A DNA stretch of 60,837 bases from an uncultured Ruminococcus sp. (GTDB lineage: Bacteria > Bacillota > Clostridia > Oscillospirales > Ruminococcaceae): contig CANQWA010000015.1 in the NCBI GenBank assembly GCA_947627445.1, forward strand, positions 1 to 60,837, given 5' to 3'. Every line of letters begins with the position of its first letter. The first letter of the stretch is position 1. The position numbers were made by a program, and so were the translations under genes. Shown here in pieces: positions 8,261 to 15,790 of the stretch. A model generated the notes under the pieces. The model saw nothing but the letters and a program-made list of their open reading frames with translations, was not told the origin of the DNA and made no database searches.

Positions 8261-9595
8261 ATGGAAGCCTTAAAGGAATTCCTGTTTCAAAACGACTATT
8301 CCTATCTGCTGAACATCGCCATTATTCTGCTGGCGACTAAGCTGCTGGGATTGTTCACACAAAAGATCAGCCTGCCCCAGGTGGTTGGGGCGCTGGCAGC
8401 CGGTATCGTTCTCGGTCCGATGCTGATGAATGTTGTGGAGAGAAACTCCCTAATCACACAGCTTGCAGAACTGGGTGTTATCGTATTGATGTTCAGTGCC
8501 GGTCTGGAAACCGATATTCTGGAGTTGAAAAAGGCTGGACTTGCCTCCTTTATCATTGCCCTGTTCGGCGTTATTGTGCCTCTTGTGGGAGGTTTCTTTC
8601 TCGCTCAGTTCTTCAACACCGAACAAGACCCTGAAATGGCTTCTCTGTTCTGGCAAAACATCTTTATCGGCGTTGTTCTGACGGCAACCTCTGTCAGCAT
8701 TACCGTTGAGACACTGAAAGAACTGGGTGCCCTAAATTCCCGTGCCGGCAATGCCATTCTTGGTGCGGCAGTCATCGACGACATTCTGGGCATTATTGCA
8801 CTCACCGTTGTGATCAGCCTGGGCGGAAAAACCGAGGGCGAATCCGAAAAGACGCTTGGCTCTCTACTGGTGAGCAATGGCGTTGCAGCTGTGTTCATTA
8901 ACATTCTGGCATTCTTCATTGTTGCCATTGGTGCGGCAGTAATCTACCACTATGCATTTAAAAAATGGCGGGAACACAGCAAGATCAATCTTCGCCGTCA
9001 TAACATCATTACCTTTGCATTCTGTCTGCTGCTGTCCTTTGCAGCAGAGGTCTTCTTCGGCGTCGCAGATATTACTGGTGCGTTTGTGGCTGGTCTGGCG
9101 GTTTCGCATCTGAAAAAAGCGGAATATGTGGAGAAGCGGTTCAATACCCTTTCGTACATGCTTCTTTCCCCGATCTTCTTTGCCAACATCGGTCTGGCAA
9201 TGACCATTGATGGTCTCACCGGAAAATTGATCCTCTTTATGGTGATGCTGATGCTGCTGGCGGTGGTGACAAAGGTGCTGGGCTGCGGGCTTGGTGCAAA
9301 GATCATGAAGTATACAACGAAAGAGAGCCTGCAAATCGGTGTGGGTATGATCTCACGCGGTGAGGTTGCGCTGATCGTTGCAAATAAGGGCTCCTCTGTA
9401 GGATTGATGAGTGAAAAGTTTATGACGCCGCTGGTTATTATGGTGGTATTTACGACAATTGTGACGCCGATCCTGTTGAAATTTGTTTTTCCGAAGAAGA
9501 GTTCCATCGCTCAGGACGGAAAAGACATTGAGGGAAAAATACGGGAGCGTGAACAGAAGGCACTGGAGCATTTCACACAGCAAGTCAAGTCATAA
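8261..9595 (+). CDS. Cation:proton antiporter (CPA2/KefB type)
   Basis: 444 residues, with about 12-13 hydrophobic segments across residues 15-415 and a short basic cytoplasmic tail. The family signature region lies near residues 40-60 (KISLPQVVGALAAGIVLGP). The inverted-repeat core contains GAAVIDDILGI, where the paired Asp residues are the expected ion-binding site of CPA2 exchangers. It exchanges Na+ or K+ for H+ across the membrane for pH and ion homeostasis. It lacks the TrkA-N regulatory domain found in KefB/KefC. It is monocistronic, with its own promoter and terminator. Confidence 0.9.
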   Translation: MEALKEFLFQNDYSYLLNIAIILLATKLLGLFTQKISLPQVVGALAAGIVLGPMLMNVVERNSLITQLAELGVIVLMFSAGLETDILELKKAGLASFIIALFGVIVPLVGGFFLAQFFNTEQDPEMASLFWQNIFIGVVLTATSVSITVETLKELGALNSRAGNAILGAAVIDDILGIIALTVVISLGGKTEGESEKTLGSLLVSNGVAAVFINILAFFIVAIGAAVIYHYAFKKWREHSKINLRRHNIITFAFCLLLSFAAEVFFGVADITGAFVAGLAVSHLKKAEYVEKRFNTLSYMLLSPIFFANIGLAMTIDGLTGKLILFMVMLMLLAVVTKVLGCGLGAKIMKYTTKESLQIGVGMISRGEVALIVANKGSSVGLMSEKFMTPLVIMVVFTTIVTPILLKFVFPKKSSIAQDGKDIEGKIREREQKALEHFTQQVKS

Positions 9596-9599
9596 AAAT

Positions 9600-9680
9600 T
9601 TGTCCACGCAAAAATCTGCACATGTTTTTTCAGCAGATTTTGCCGAGGGCTGCGTTGAAACTACTTCATGTTCATGAACA
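9600..9680 (+). repeat. Possible family C half-element
   Basis: The segment with CCACGCAAAAATCTGCACAT and CAGCAGATTTTGCCGAGGG resembles one arm of the family C elements at 24645, 58655 and 14524. It is diverged and no second arm is seen. Confidence 0.4.
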
Positions 9681-9702
9681 GGTTTTGACGCAAGAATAAA
9701 GC

Positions 9703-9736
9703 AAATGGCTCAGATGCGTGTATCTGAGCCATTTTA
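9703..9736 (+). terminator. Terminator of the antiporter gene
   Basis: AAATGGCTCAGAT (9703-9715) pairs with ATCTGAGCCATTT, followed by a short T-run. Confidence 0.75.
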
Positions 9737-9740
9737 TGTC

Positions 9741-9793
9741 AATCCTCTTCATTCCGATAGATTGATCTATCGGATTTTGAAGGAGTAGTATTA
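9741..9793 (-). repeat. Family A repeat, copy 2, internally deleted
   Basis: Only the outer half of each terminal hairpin of family A remains. The CATTCCGATAGAT arm is joined through TGATCTATCGG to the GATTTTGAAGGAGTAGTAT end. The two end hairpins share CGATAG/CTATCG, so recombination there would delete the middle. Confidence 0.75.
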
Positions 9794-9814
9794 CACCCCC
9801 AAAAATCGTCTTCT

Positions 9815-10459
9815 TTATGATCTCATTCTGCGCTTTTTCCTGGATGAAACTGACCGGGAAAAAATGATCCGATACTCCCGCAGCGCCAACGGCAACAGCA
9901 AAAACAACAACGGCAGATCAACCGCCAGTTCGATCACATTCTTCGCCATTCTGGCAATAATCGCTGCACCATATGCCTCCTCCGGAATAAACCCATAATG
10001 CAAATTCAACTTCGTATTGATCAGCAGATTGATCAACACCACATCCAGCAATCTGGCAGCAATCGCACGAAGAAACAGTGTAATATCCACTGTTTTTCCC
10101 GTCTGATGATGGACAAACTGAATCCTGTGCCCATTCGCTTTATGATACAGACAGATCCCATAAATCAATCCCTGCAAACCCGCAACCAGTGTATAAATCG
10201 GCAGAAATCCCCCGGTGGGATGCACCAGAGTACCCACAATATCACAGGCACATCCAGCTGCCAGCCCCACACAAGGTCCGAACAGCATACCGATTATTGC
10301 AATAGCAATAAATGCAAAGTTCAGTCTGGCAAATGGCAGTTCAATGGTAAACATCTCGATCACCATAGAAACAGCTACCAGCATTGCCGTCAGCACCATA
10401 CTGCGGACTTTCGAGAATTCCTTGGCGGATTCTGCAAATAACGATAAAAAGCCTCTCAT
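9815..10459 (-). CDS. folT: Folate-family ECF transporter S component
   Basis: 214 residues from the ATG preceded by AAGGAGG. Five to six hydrophobic helices are visible, with the S-component region (ELPFARLNFAFIAIAIIGML, then GPCVGLAAGCACDIVG) typical of folate-family ECF substrate-binding subunits. It would bind folate in the membrane and work with the shared EcfA/A'/T energising module, which is not encoded here. The upstream THF riboswitch strongly supports folate as the substrate. A longer frame upstream runs through the leader hairpin and is unlikely to be translated. The C-terminus is strongly basic. Confidence 0.87.
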   Translation of the reverse strand: MRGFLSLFAESAKEFSKVRSMVLTAMLVAVSMVIEMFTIELPFARLNFAFIAIAIIGMLFGPCVGLAAGCACDIVGTLVHPTGGFLPIYTLVAGLQGLIYGICLYHKANGHRIQFVHHQTGKTVDITLFLRAIAARLLDVVLINLLINTKLNLHYGFIPEEAYGAAIIARMAKNVIELAVDLPLLFLLLPLALREYRIIFSRSVSSRKKRRMRS

Positions 10460-10492
10460 GATAAAACCTCCTTGCCGTACTGCGGCGGAATC

Positions 10493-10527
10493 AGAGCCTG
10501 TCCGAAGAGACAAAGCCGGAAGGCTCT
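10493..10527 (-). promoter_or_regulatory. Leader hairpin of folT, possible expression platform
   Basis: AGAGCCT (minus strand, 10521-10527) pairs with AGGCTCT (10493-10499), with an inner TCCG/CGGA pairing, between the riboswitch and the AAGGAGG site. It could couple ligand binding to translation or termination. There is no clear U-run. Confidence 0.4.
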
Positions 10528-10594
10528 GTGCTTCGTGCACATAAGGAGTGTTTCAAAACTTGTTTTCAATCTGAGAGACTTCTTATGATGCATT

Positions 10595-10700
10595 CAGCGG
10601 GATGCGGAACCGACACCGCAAGCGACAGAATATCGCCTTTCGTCCCAGCAGCAACTCCCCGTCTGCCAGACACTTAACGCGCCGTTTCCTACTCTGGAAA
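10595..10700 (-). promoter_or_regulatory. Tetrahydrofolate (THF) riboswitch of folT
   Basis: The minus strand shows the conserved blocks of the Firmicutes THF riboswitch in the right order: CAGAGTAGG, GCGCGTTAAGTG, GGGGAGTTGCTG, GGGACGAAAGGCGA, TCGCTTGCGGTG and CCGCATCCCGCTG. The first and last blocks close the terminal stem (CAGAG.../...CGCTG region). It lies about 135 bases upstream of a folate transporter gene, the classic location. Confidence 0.85.
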
Positions 10701-10918
10701 TGCAATCTATGAGAGCCTGTATCAACAGACTCTTTTTTTCCCGGAATATTCTTCCGGATAATTGCCAGAAATATCTATACGAACCTCTATTGCAAAATGC
10801 ATTGGAAGTTCACGATGAAAATGATGAAAAGTGCCTCACACATCCGCATGCTGATGCATGCTCTGTGCGGAGCGGCAAATCGCAAACACCAAAAGTTTTT
10901 GTCGTTTGTGATCGTTTT

Positions 10919-12082
10919 TTACTTCTTGAACACACGAACACGCAAAACGCCGTCAATGGCACGAAGCGCATCAGCCATGGCATCGTTCATACCGTTCACA
11001 TCCAGAATGGTATAGGCATAGTCGCCCTTGCTGGTATTCAGCATGTTCTCAATATTGCTGCCAGCCTCGCCCACAACCGCCGTCACAGCAGAGATCATGG
11101 ACGGTACATTGCGATGAATGATACAAACCTTTGTATATACCGTCTGCAAAGAAGCATTGGGCAGATTTACACTGTTGCAGATGTCACCTTTTTCCAGATA
11201 AGCGATCATTTCGTCTGCCGCCATGACTGCACAGTTGTCCTCACTCTCCGGTGTGGATGCACCCAGATGTGGTGTGGCAATGATACCCTCCTGATGACAT
11301 GTCTTTGCATTGGGAAAATCCGTGCAGTAGCAAGCCACCTTGCCGCTGTTCAATGCAGCGATCATGTCATCGTCATGGACTAACTCACCACGGGCATAGT
11401 TCAGCACCCGGACGCCGTCCTTCATTTTTGCAATGGTGCTGGCATTGATCATGCCGGCAGTATCCTTGTTATACGGCACGTGAATGGTCAGATAATCCGC
11501 TGCTGCAAATACATCATCATTGGAATCGACTACCGTTACAGCCGGATTCAACCGCAGAGCCCCGCTCACAGACAGGAAGGGGTCAGTCCCCACGACCTTC
11601 ATGCCCAGTGCCACGGCTGCATTGGCAACCAGCGCACCAATGGCGCCCAGACCAATGATACCCAGTGTCTTTCCGGCAATCTCCGGACCGGCAAACTGGC
11701 TTTTGCCCTTTTCCACCTGCTTTGCCACAGAAGTCTCACCATCTGTCAACTGTGCAGACCATTTCAGAGAATCCGGCACTTTACGGGATGAAATCAGCAA
11801 GCCGGTCAGCACCAGTTCCTTTACCGCATTGGCATTGGCACCCGGTGTGTTGAATACACAAATGCCAGCCTCGCTGCACTTGTCCAGAGGAATATTATTC
11901 ACACCTGCACCGGCACGTGCAATGGCTTTCAGGTTGCCGCCGAATTCTGTTTCATGGAGAGATGCACTGCGTACCAGAATGCCGTCCGGATTTTCAGCGG
12001 CATCAGAAATGGTGTAAACGTTTGCATCAAAACGATCCGTTCCGATTTTTGCGATCTTATTCAGTGTCTGAATGTGATACAT
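10919..12082 (-). CDS. serA: D-3-phosphoglycerate dehydrogenase
   Basis: 387 residues, starting at the ATG (MYHIQTLNKIAK) preceded by GAAAGGA. It oxidises 3-phosphoglycerate to 3-phosphohydroxypyruvate with NAD+, the first step of serine synthesis. The Rossmann motif is visible (GIIGLGAIGALVANAA), with the catalytic Arg/Glu/His region (ARGELVHDDDM; TPHLGAST with the His). A C-terminal ACT domain begins near residue 310 and probably senses an effector such as serine. It lies 28 bases after serC in the same operon and runs toward the folT riboswitch. Confidence 0.95.
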   Translation of the reverse strand: MYHIQTLNKIAKIGTDRFDANVYTISDAAENPDGILVRSASLHETEFGGNLKAIARAGAGVNNIPLDKCSEAGICVFNTPGANANAVKELVLTGLLISSRKVPDSLKWSAQLTDGETSVAKQVEKGKSQFAGPEIAGKTLGIIGLGAIGALVANAAVALGMKVVGTDPFLSVSGALRLNPAVTVVDSNDDVFAAADYLTIHVPYNKDTAGMINASTIAKMKDGVRVLNYARGELVHDDDMIAALNSGKVACYCTDFPNAKTCHQEGIIATPHLGASTPESEDNCAVMAADEMIAYLEKGDICNSVNLPNASLQTVYTKVCIIHRNVPSMISAVTAVVGEAGSNIENMLNTSKGDYAYTILDVNGMNDAMADALRAIDGVLRVRVFKK

Positions 12083-12110
12083 GATAATCTTGTCCTTTCT
12101 TTCAGCTGTC

Positions 12111-13196
12111 TCAAGCATTGTCGGTTTCAAACTGCGCCATGAATTCTACCAGCTTCTTCACACCCTCAATGGGCATTGCATTATAGATCGAAGCACGCAT
12201 ACCGCCAACGGAACGATGTCCCTTGAGGTTGACAAAACCAGCCGCTGTGGCTTCCTTGATAAACTTTGCATCCAGTTCCTTGTCACCGGTCACAAAGGGA
12301 ACATTCATCAAAGAACGATCCTCCTTACGAACAGTACCCTTGAACAGCTTGCTCTGATCCAGAAAATCATAGAGAACCTTTGCTTTTTCCTCGTTGCGCT
12401 TCTTCATGACTTCCAGTCCGCCCATTTTCTTGAGCCACTTGAACACCTTACCGCAGATGTAAATACCGTAGCAGGGCGGTGTGTTGTAGAGAGAATCTGC
12501 ATCCGCCTGAGTCTTCCATGCCAGCATAGTGGGCGTGTTTTCTACCGGTGTGGTTTCGGGAATCATATCCTCCCGGATAATTGCGATCACAACGCCGGCA
12601 GGTCCGATATTCTTCTGCACACCGCCGTAGATCACAGCATACTTTGTCACATCCATGGGCTCACTGAGGAAACAGGAAGAAACATCTGCAACCAGTGGCT
12701 TACCCTTGGTATCGGGCAGGGTATGGAACTTTGTCCCATAGATGGTATTATTCTCGCATATGTAAACGTAATCTGCATCATTGTCAATGGGCAGATTGGA
12801 GCAGTCGGGGATATAGGAAAAAGTCTCGTCTTCAGAAGAAGCAATCTTCACAGCTTTGCCGTATTTCTGGGCTTCTTGGTAGGCTTTTTTCGCCCACTGA
12901 CCGGTAACAATATAATCAGCTACGCCGTTTTTCATGAGATTCATGGGAACAGCGGCAAACTGCTGGGACGCACCGCCCTGTAAAAACAACACCTTATAAT
13001 TATCGGGGATATTCAGGAGATCCCGCAGGTCTTGTTCTGCAGTTTTGATGATCTCGTCAAAAACAGCACTGCGGTGGCTCATTTCCATAACAGACATACC
13101 GGAGCCTTGATAGTCCATCATCTCAGCAGCGGCTTCCTGAAGAACTTCTTCGGGCAGGACAGCGGGACCTGCACTGAAATTATATACTCTACTCAT
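12111..13196 (-). CDS. serC: Phosphoserine aminotransferase
   Basis: 361 residues, starting at MSRVYNFSAGPAVLPEEVL with an AGGAGG-type site upstream. It is a class V PLP aminotransferase converting 3-phosphohydroxypyruvate and glutamate to phosphoserine. The PLP lysine lies in YGGVQKNIGPAG, and the substrate-binding N-terminus FSAGPA is intact. The gene is full length and first in the serC-serA operon. serB (phosphatase) is not in this window. Confidence 0.96.
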   Translation of the reverse strand: MSRVYNFSAGPAVLPEEVLQEAAAEMMDYQGSGMSVMEMSHRSAVFDEIIKTAEQDLRDLLNIPDNYKVLFLQGGASQQFAAVPMNLMKNGVADYIVTGQWAKKAYQEAQKYGKAVKIASSEDETFSYIPDCSNLPIDNDADYVYICENNTIYGTKFHTLPDTKGKPLVADVSSCFLSEPMDVTKYAVIYGGVQKNIGPAGVVIAIIREDMIPETTPVENTPTMLAWKTQADADSLYNTPPCYGIYICGKVFKWLKKMGGLEVMKKRNEEKAKVLYDFLDQSKLFKGTVRKEDRSLMNVPFVTGDKELDAKFIKEATAAGFVNLKGHRSVGGMRASIYNAMPIEGVKKLVEFMAQFETDNA

Positions 13197-13214
13197 GATA
13201 CCATTCCTCCTGCA

Positions 13215-13252
13215 AGAACGACGGTGCACAGCGATTCTGTAGCGGTCGTTCT
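13215..13252 (-). promoter_or_regulatory. 5' leader hairpin of serC
   Basis: AGAACGAC (13245-13252 on the minus strand) pairs perfectly with GTCGTTCT (13215-13222) just upstream of the serC ribosome binding site. It is a possible regulatory or stabilising stem. It matches no known riboswitch. Confidence 0.4.
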
Positions 13253-13287
13253 GCGACTCATTCTCGTTTTTTCAAACGGTATTTTTT

Positions 13288-13316
13288 ATTATACGCTTTT
13301 TTTGGCATTTTGTCAA
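13288..13316 (-). promoter_or_regulatory. Promoter of the serC-serA operon
   Basis: Minus strand: consensus TTGACA (13311-13316), 17-base spacer, consensus TATAAT (13288-13293). Confidence 0.85.
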
Positions 13317-13379
13317 GAAGCGGAAAGAAATTTTTGGCAACATTTGCGAATCTCTATATGAGATGGACAGACTCCCGCT

Positions 13380-13634
13380 CTAAACAGCTACATGCAGCAC
13401 CATCATCAGGATTACACCCGGCACACCTAACACAAATGCCTGTACCAGATTTAAAGCATTCAGCGCCGGTGTCCAACCGAAGAGTATTCCCCCGTAATGT
13501 ACCAGAAGCAGTGCCAGCAAACCGCTGCCTGCTCCTGTCAGCAAAGAGCGTATGGGATGCTGCCGCCTCAGATAATAGATCAGCATGATCACTCCCAGAA
13601 CACCCCATAAGCCCCAGAATATGATATTCTCCAT
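13380..13634 (-). CDS. bofA: BofA-family pro-sigma-K processing inhibitor homologue
   Basis: 84 residues, two or three hydrophobic segments, and the C-terminal motif VLGVPGVILMMVL that marks the BofA family. In Bacillus, BofA sits in the forespore outer membrane and restrains the SpoIVFB protease that activates sigma-K. It is last in a four-gene minus-strand cluster (14946 to 13380) of otherwise unknown genes, spaced 14 bases after the preceding one. The sporulation role here is inferred from the family. Confidence 0.8.
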   Translation of the reverse strand: MENIIFWGLWGVLGVIMLIYYLRRQHPIRSLLTGAGSGLLALLLVHYGGILFGWTPALNALNLVQAFVLGVPGVILMMVLHVAV

Positions 13635-13648
13635 TTGTCACAGTCCTC

Positions 13649-14086
13649 CTATGTCAACAAATACGCCAGTGCCATCAAAAGCTTTTTGTCAATCTCCTCA
13701 CCGCCGTTTTTATATAGCATCACCATCAGGGCAATGATTAGCATGGAATCTCCGTCCAGCCTGGACAACAGCTCGGTTGCATCCAGCCCGGGCAAGCATC
13801 CCAAAAGCGGCGTCCCTTTTAAATTGGATGACAAATGGGACGATCCCTGTCTCTGATCTGCCGGATGATGACCGGATGGCTGATGCTGAGGCGGTATCGG
13901 CGGCGGCATCGGCCTTTCATTTCGAGACGGCGGCGGTGAGATCGGTTGTTTCTGCCGGGGGGGCGGCGCTGCCCCGTAGTAGGGTCTGGGACGCATAGGA
14001 GGCGAGACACGCTGTTGCATCTCCCGGACACGCCGGGCAGCGTCCAGGCGCAGCTGGTTTTGTTCCTGCTGTGAAAATTGTGCCAT
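13649..14086 (-). CDS. Conserved hypothetical, Pro/Gln-rich linker protein
   Basis: 145 residues, no signal peptide. Residues 1-25 are helical and charged (QQEQNQLRLDAARRVREMQQ). About 28-90 are a low-complexity Pro/Arg/Gln segment, and ~95-145 form a hydrophobic helical C-terminus (LLSRLDGDSMLIIALMVMLY) ending in KKLLMALAYLLT. Several clostridial proteins of this layout end in a similar short helical module, but I do not recognise a named family. A GGGAGAG site precedes the ATG. It lies 13 bases after the 14100-14474 gene in the bofA cluster. Confidence 0.65.
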   Translation of the reverse strand: MAQFSQQEQNQLRLDAARRVREMQQRVSPPMRPRPYYGAAPPPRQKQPISPPPSRNERPMPPPIPPQHQPSGHHPADQRQGSSHLSSNLKGTPLLGCLPGLDATELLSRLDGDSMLIIALMVMLYKNGGEEIDKKLLMALAYLLT

Positions 14087-14099
14087 GTCTCTCCCTCCC

Positions 14100-14474
14100 C
14101 TACAACAAATCTTTCAACAAACCGTTTTCTTTGACCGCACTGAACACGGCGTACAGCTTTAACAGCTTTACTGCCTGATCGACCTTTTTCTGCCGGGATT
14201 CTTTTAAGTGGGGGCGCAGGGCGAGAAGCAGCTGTGTGTCTGCATCGTTGTTCTGCATCATGCTCATGAGTTCCTGAACACGCAGCAGCATGCCCATATC
14301 AAACCCCCCAGCTGTGCTGTCCTCGGATGACGCTCCTGTTCCCGAAGCGCCCTTTTGCGGTTCCGCTTCTGCCCCGCCGCTTTCCGCTTGGAGCATTTGC
14401 GCCAGTTCCTGGAGCTGTTTCAGACTCTCCGGGTCAGACAGCAGCTCTCCCATTTTTCCTAACATGTCTGCCAC
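14100..14474 (-). CDS. Conserved hypothetical, helical protein of the bofA cluster
   Basis: 124 residues from a GTG start (MADMLGKMGELL) placed 8 bases after GGAGG. A longer frame begins upstream but lacks a site. Two helical regions (about 5-35 and 65-124) flank an Ala/Gly/Ser-rich linker. The C-terminal part (LLLALRPHL, then RQKKVDQAVKLLKLY) recurs in uncharacterised Oscillospiraceae proteins, as I recall. It is cytosolic by composition. Position suggests co-transcription with bofA. No function is known to me. Confidence 0.65.
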   Translation of the reverse strand: MADMLGKMGELLSDPESLKQLQELAQMLQAESGGAEAEPQKGASGTGASSEDSTAGGFDMGMLLRVQELMSMMQNNDADTQLLLALRPHLKESRQKKVDQAVKLLKLYAVFSAVKENGLLKDLL

Positions 14475-14523
14475 ACGTGTCACCTCCAGAAGCAAAAAGC
14501 AGGATTTCTCTTGTTTCTGCCCT

Positions 14524-14691
14524 TAGAACTTGTTCTCATCGGATTTGACCATGGATTTTCGCACAACATTTTGACGAGGGCAAGGCAAAAAAGCGAAAGC
14601 AGCCTGCCATATGGTGCGCTTTTTCCACGCAGCAATCGGCAAAATATGCCGAAAAGACAGGTACAATATCCGATAAGAACCAGTTCTTATC
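14524..14691 (-). repeat. Family C long inverted repeat, copy 1
   Basis: About 168 bp filling the gap between two genes of the bofA cluster. The ends read AGAACTTGTTCTCATCGGAT and ATCCGATAAGAACCAGTTCT, an imperfect inverted repeat. Inside, TCTTTTCGGCATATTTTGCC and TCAAAATGTTGTGCGAAAAT correspond to the arms of the copies at 24645 and 58655. It lies in the 5' region of the downstream gene (start 14474). Confidence 0.7.
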
Positions 14692-14946
14692 TTATTTCTT
14701 TCCCCCGGAAAGCTTCTGATACAGAGCCTTTGCCTGGGGAGAACTGAGCATTTTCTCCAGCAGCTGGGGATTTTTCAGCACCTTTTGCAGCATAGCGGAA
14801 TCTTTCTGATTCATGTTTTTCAGTACGGCATCATATTTGCCGGATTCCAGCTCTGCTCTTAGCTGTTGGGGCGGAATACCCAGTTTTTTTCCTGCTGTCC
14901 CCAGAAGCTGATCTACCTGTTTCGGGTCAAAATTCTGTCTTTCCAT
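14692..14946 (-). CDS. Conserved hypothetical, first gene of the bofA cluster
   Basis: 84 residues from the ATG preceded by AAGGAGAG (MERQNFDPKQVDQLLGTAGK). Entirely helical, with a short repeated-looking pattern (QLLGTAGKKLGIPPQQL, LQKVLKNPQLLEKMLSSPQA). It is charged, with no membrane segment. Its tail LYQKLSGGKK is basic. It shares the helical style of the 14100 gene and probably belongs to the same functional group. Family unrecognised. Confidence 0.65.
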   Translation of the reverse strand: MERQNFDPKQVDQLLGTAGKKLGIPPQQLRAELESGKYDAVLKNMNQKDSAMLQKVLKNPQLLEKMLSSPQAKALYQKLSGGKK

Positions 14947-15001
14947 TCCCGTCTCTCCTTCCATTTCTGACAGCATTGGGCAACTTTTCTGGAAAAAGTT
15001 A

Positions 15002-15030
15002 TTGTAATACTGTCCGGATTGTGGTATAAT
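15002..15030 (+). promoter_or_regulatory. Promoter of the phosphoesterase gene
   Basis: TTGTAA (15002-15007), 17-base spacer, TATAAT (15025-15030). The transcript would begin near 15037, so the family D repeat falls in the 5' leader. Confidence 0.65.
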
Positions 15031-15060
15031 AAATGCAAAGCATTTATGATACATGATTTT

Positions 15061-15160
15061 AAGAACTTGTTCTCATCGGATATTGCGCACCACTTTTGTG
15101 ACAACCGCAAAAGAGGCGCAATGATACCATCCATTTCTGAAATTTATGGTATCATAGACC
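15061..15160 (+). repeat. Family D two-hairpin element, copy 1
   Basis: Hairpin 1 spans 15083-15121 (TTGCGC paired with GCGCAA, inner CTTTTGTG with CGCAAAAG). Hairpin 2 spans 15122-15154 (TGATACCAT paired with ATGGTATCA). It is preceded by AGAACTTGTTCTCATCGGAT, the same end sequence as family C. It ends about 45 bases before the phosphoesterase ATG. A second copy lies before the GH43 gene at 60551-60646. Confidence 0.65.
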
Positions 15161-15203
15161 TGATAAACCTATTTTTCCATTGGAACGGAGGTCATCCTAC
15201 ATC

Positions 15204-15689
15204 ATGCGCTTGATTGTCATATCAGACACCCATCAGCAATACAGCAATGTCAGCCGGGTCATCGAACGCACCAAAGATACGGATACGTTTTTCTTTCTTG
15301 GCGACAGCGAGAGCGAATACCGCTTACTCTGCCGCAATTATCCCGGATTCATCAATCGTTCTTATTACGTCAAGGGCAACTGCGACTACGGCTGTGATGC
15401 GCCGCTGGAACAAATTATCGACATTTACCCCGGACACCGGGTCTATGCCGTTCACGGACATCGGCTGAACGTCAATTCCAGCACAGAGTGGCTGGTGCGT
15501 GCCGCCAGAGAAAACGAATGCGATATCGCTCTTTACGGACATACCCATGTTTCCCACTGTGCCTATGTGGACGGGGTCTACATACTGAATCCCGGCAGTA
15601 CATCCTGCCCTCGGGATGGCAAACCGCCCTCTTTCGGCGTGGTGGATGTCAGTTCCGCCGGTGTGATGACCAATGTTGTATTTTTATAG
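15204..15689 (+). CDS. YfcE/MJ0936-type metallophosphoesterase
   Basis: 161 residues, starting at MRLIVISDTHQQ after GGAGG. All metal-binding motifs are present: SDTH, GDSES, GNCDYG (the variant of GNHD), VHGH and GHTH, with the final NPGSTS typical of the YfcE family. These enzymes are Mn2+-dependent phosphodiesterases with broad or unknown physiological substrates. It is cytosolic. The long leader holds a family D element. The substrate cannot be told from sequence. Confidence 0.9.
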   Translation: MRLIVISDTHQQYSNVSRVIERTKDTDTFFFLGDSESEYRLLCRNYPGFINRSYYVKGNCDYGCDAPLEQIIDIYPGHRVYAVHGHRLNVNSSTEWLVRAARENECDIALYGHTHVSHCAYVDGVYILNPGSTSCPRDGKPPSFGVVDVSSAGVMTNVVFL

Positions 15690-15790
15690 GAAACACCAAA
15701 AGTCTTTGTCATTTGCTGTATGACCTCCCTCGGTCTATCACCATTCTATGATGTGACCTTGCAAAAGGTTCCCGAAAGGACATTCTCTCT

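Noticed and set aside
12081-12983. A 300-codon plus-strand frame opposite serC
   Set aside because: It is the antisense of a clear phosphoserine aminotransferase and has no recognisable motif or ribosome binding site.
14524-15075. AGAACTTGTTCT as a LexA/SOS operator (14527, 15062 and similar)
   Set aside because: The half-sites GAAC/GTTC are only two bases apart rather than four, and the motif is always at the ends of families C or D, so it belongs to the repeats.
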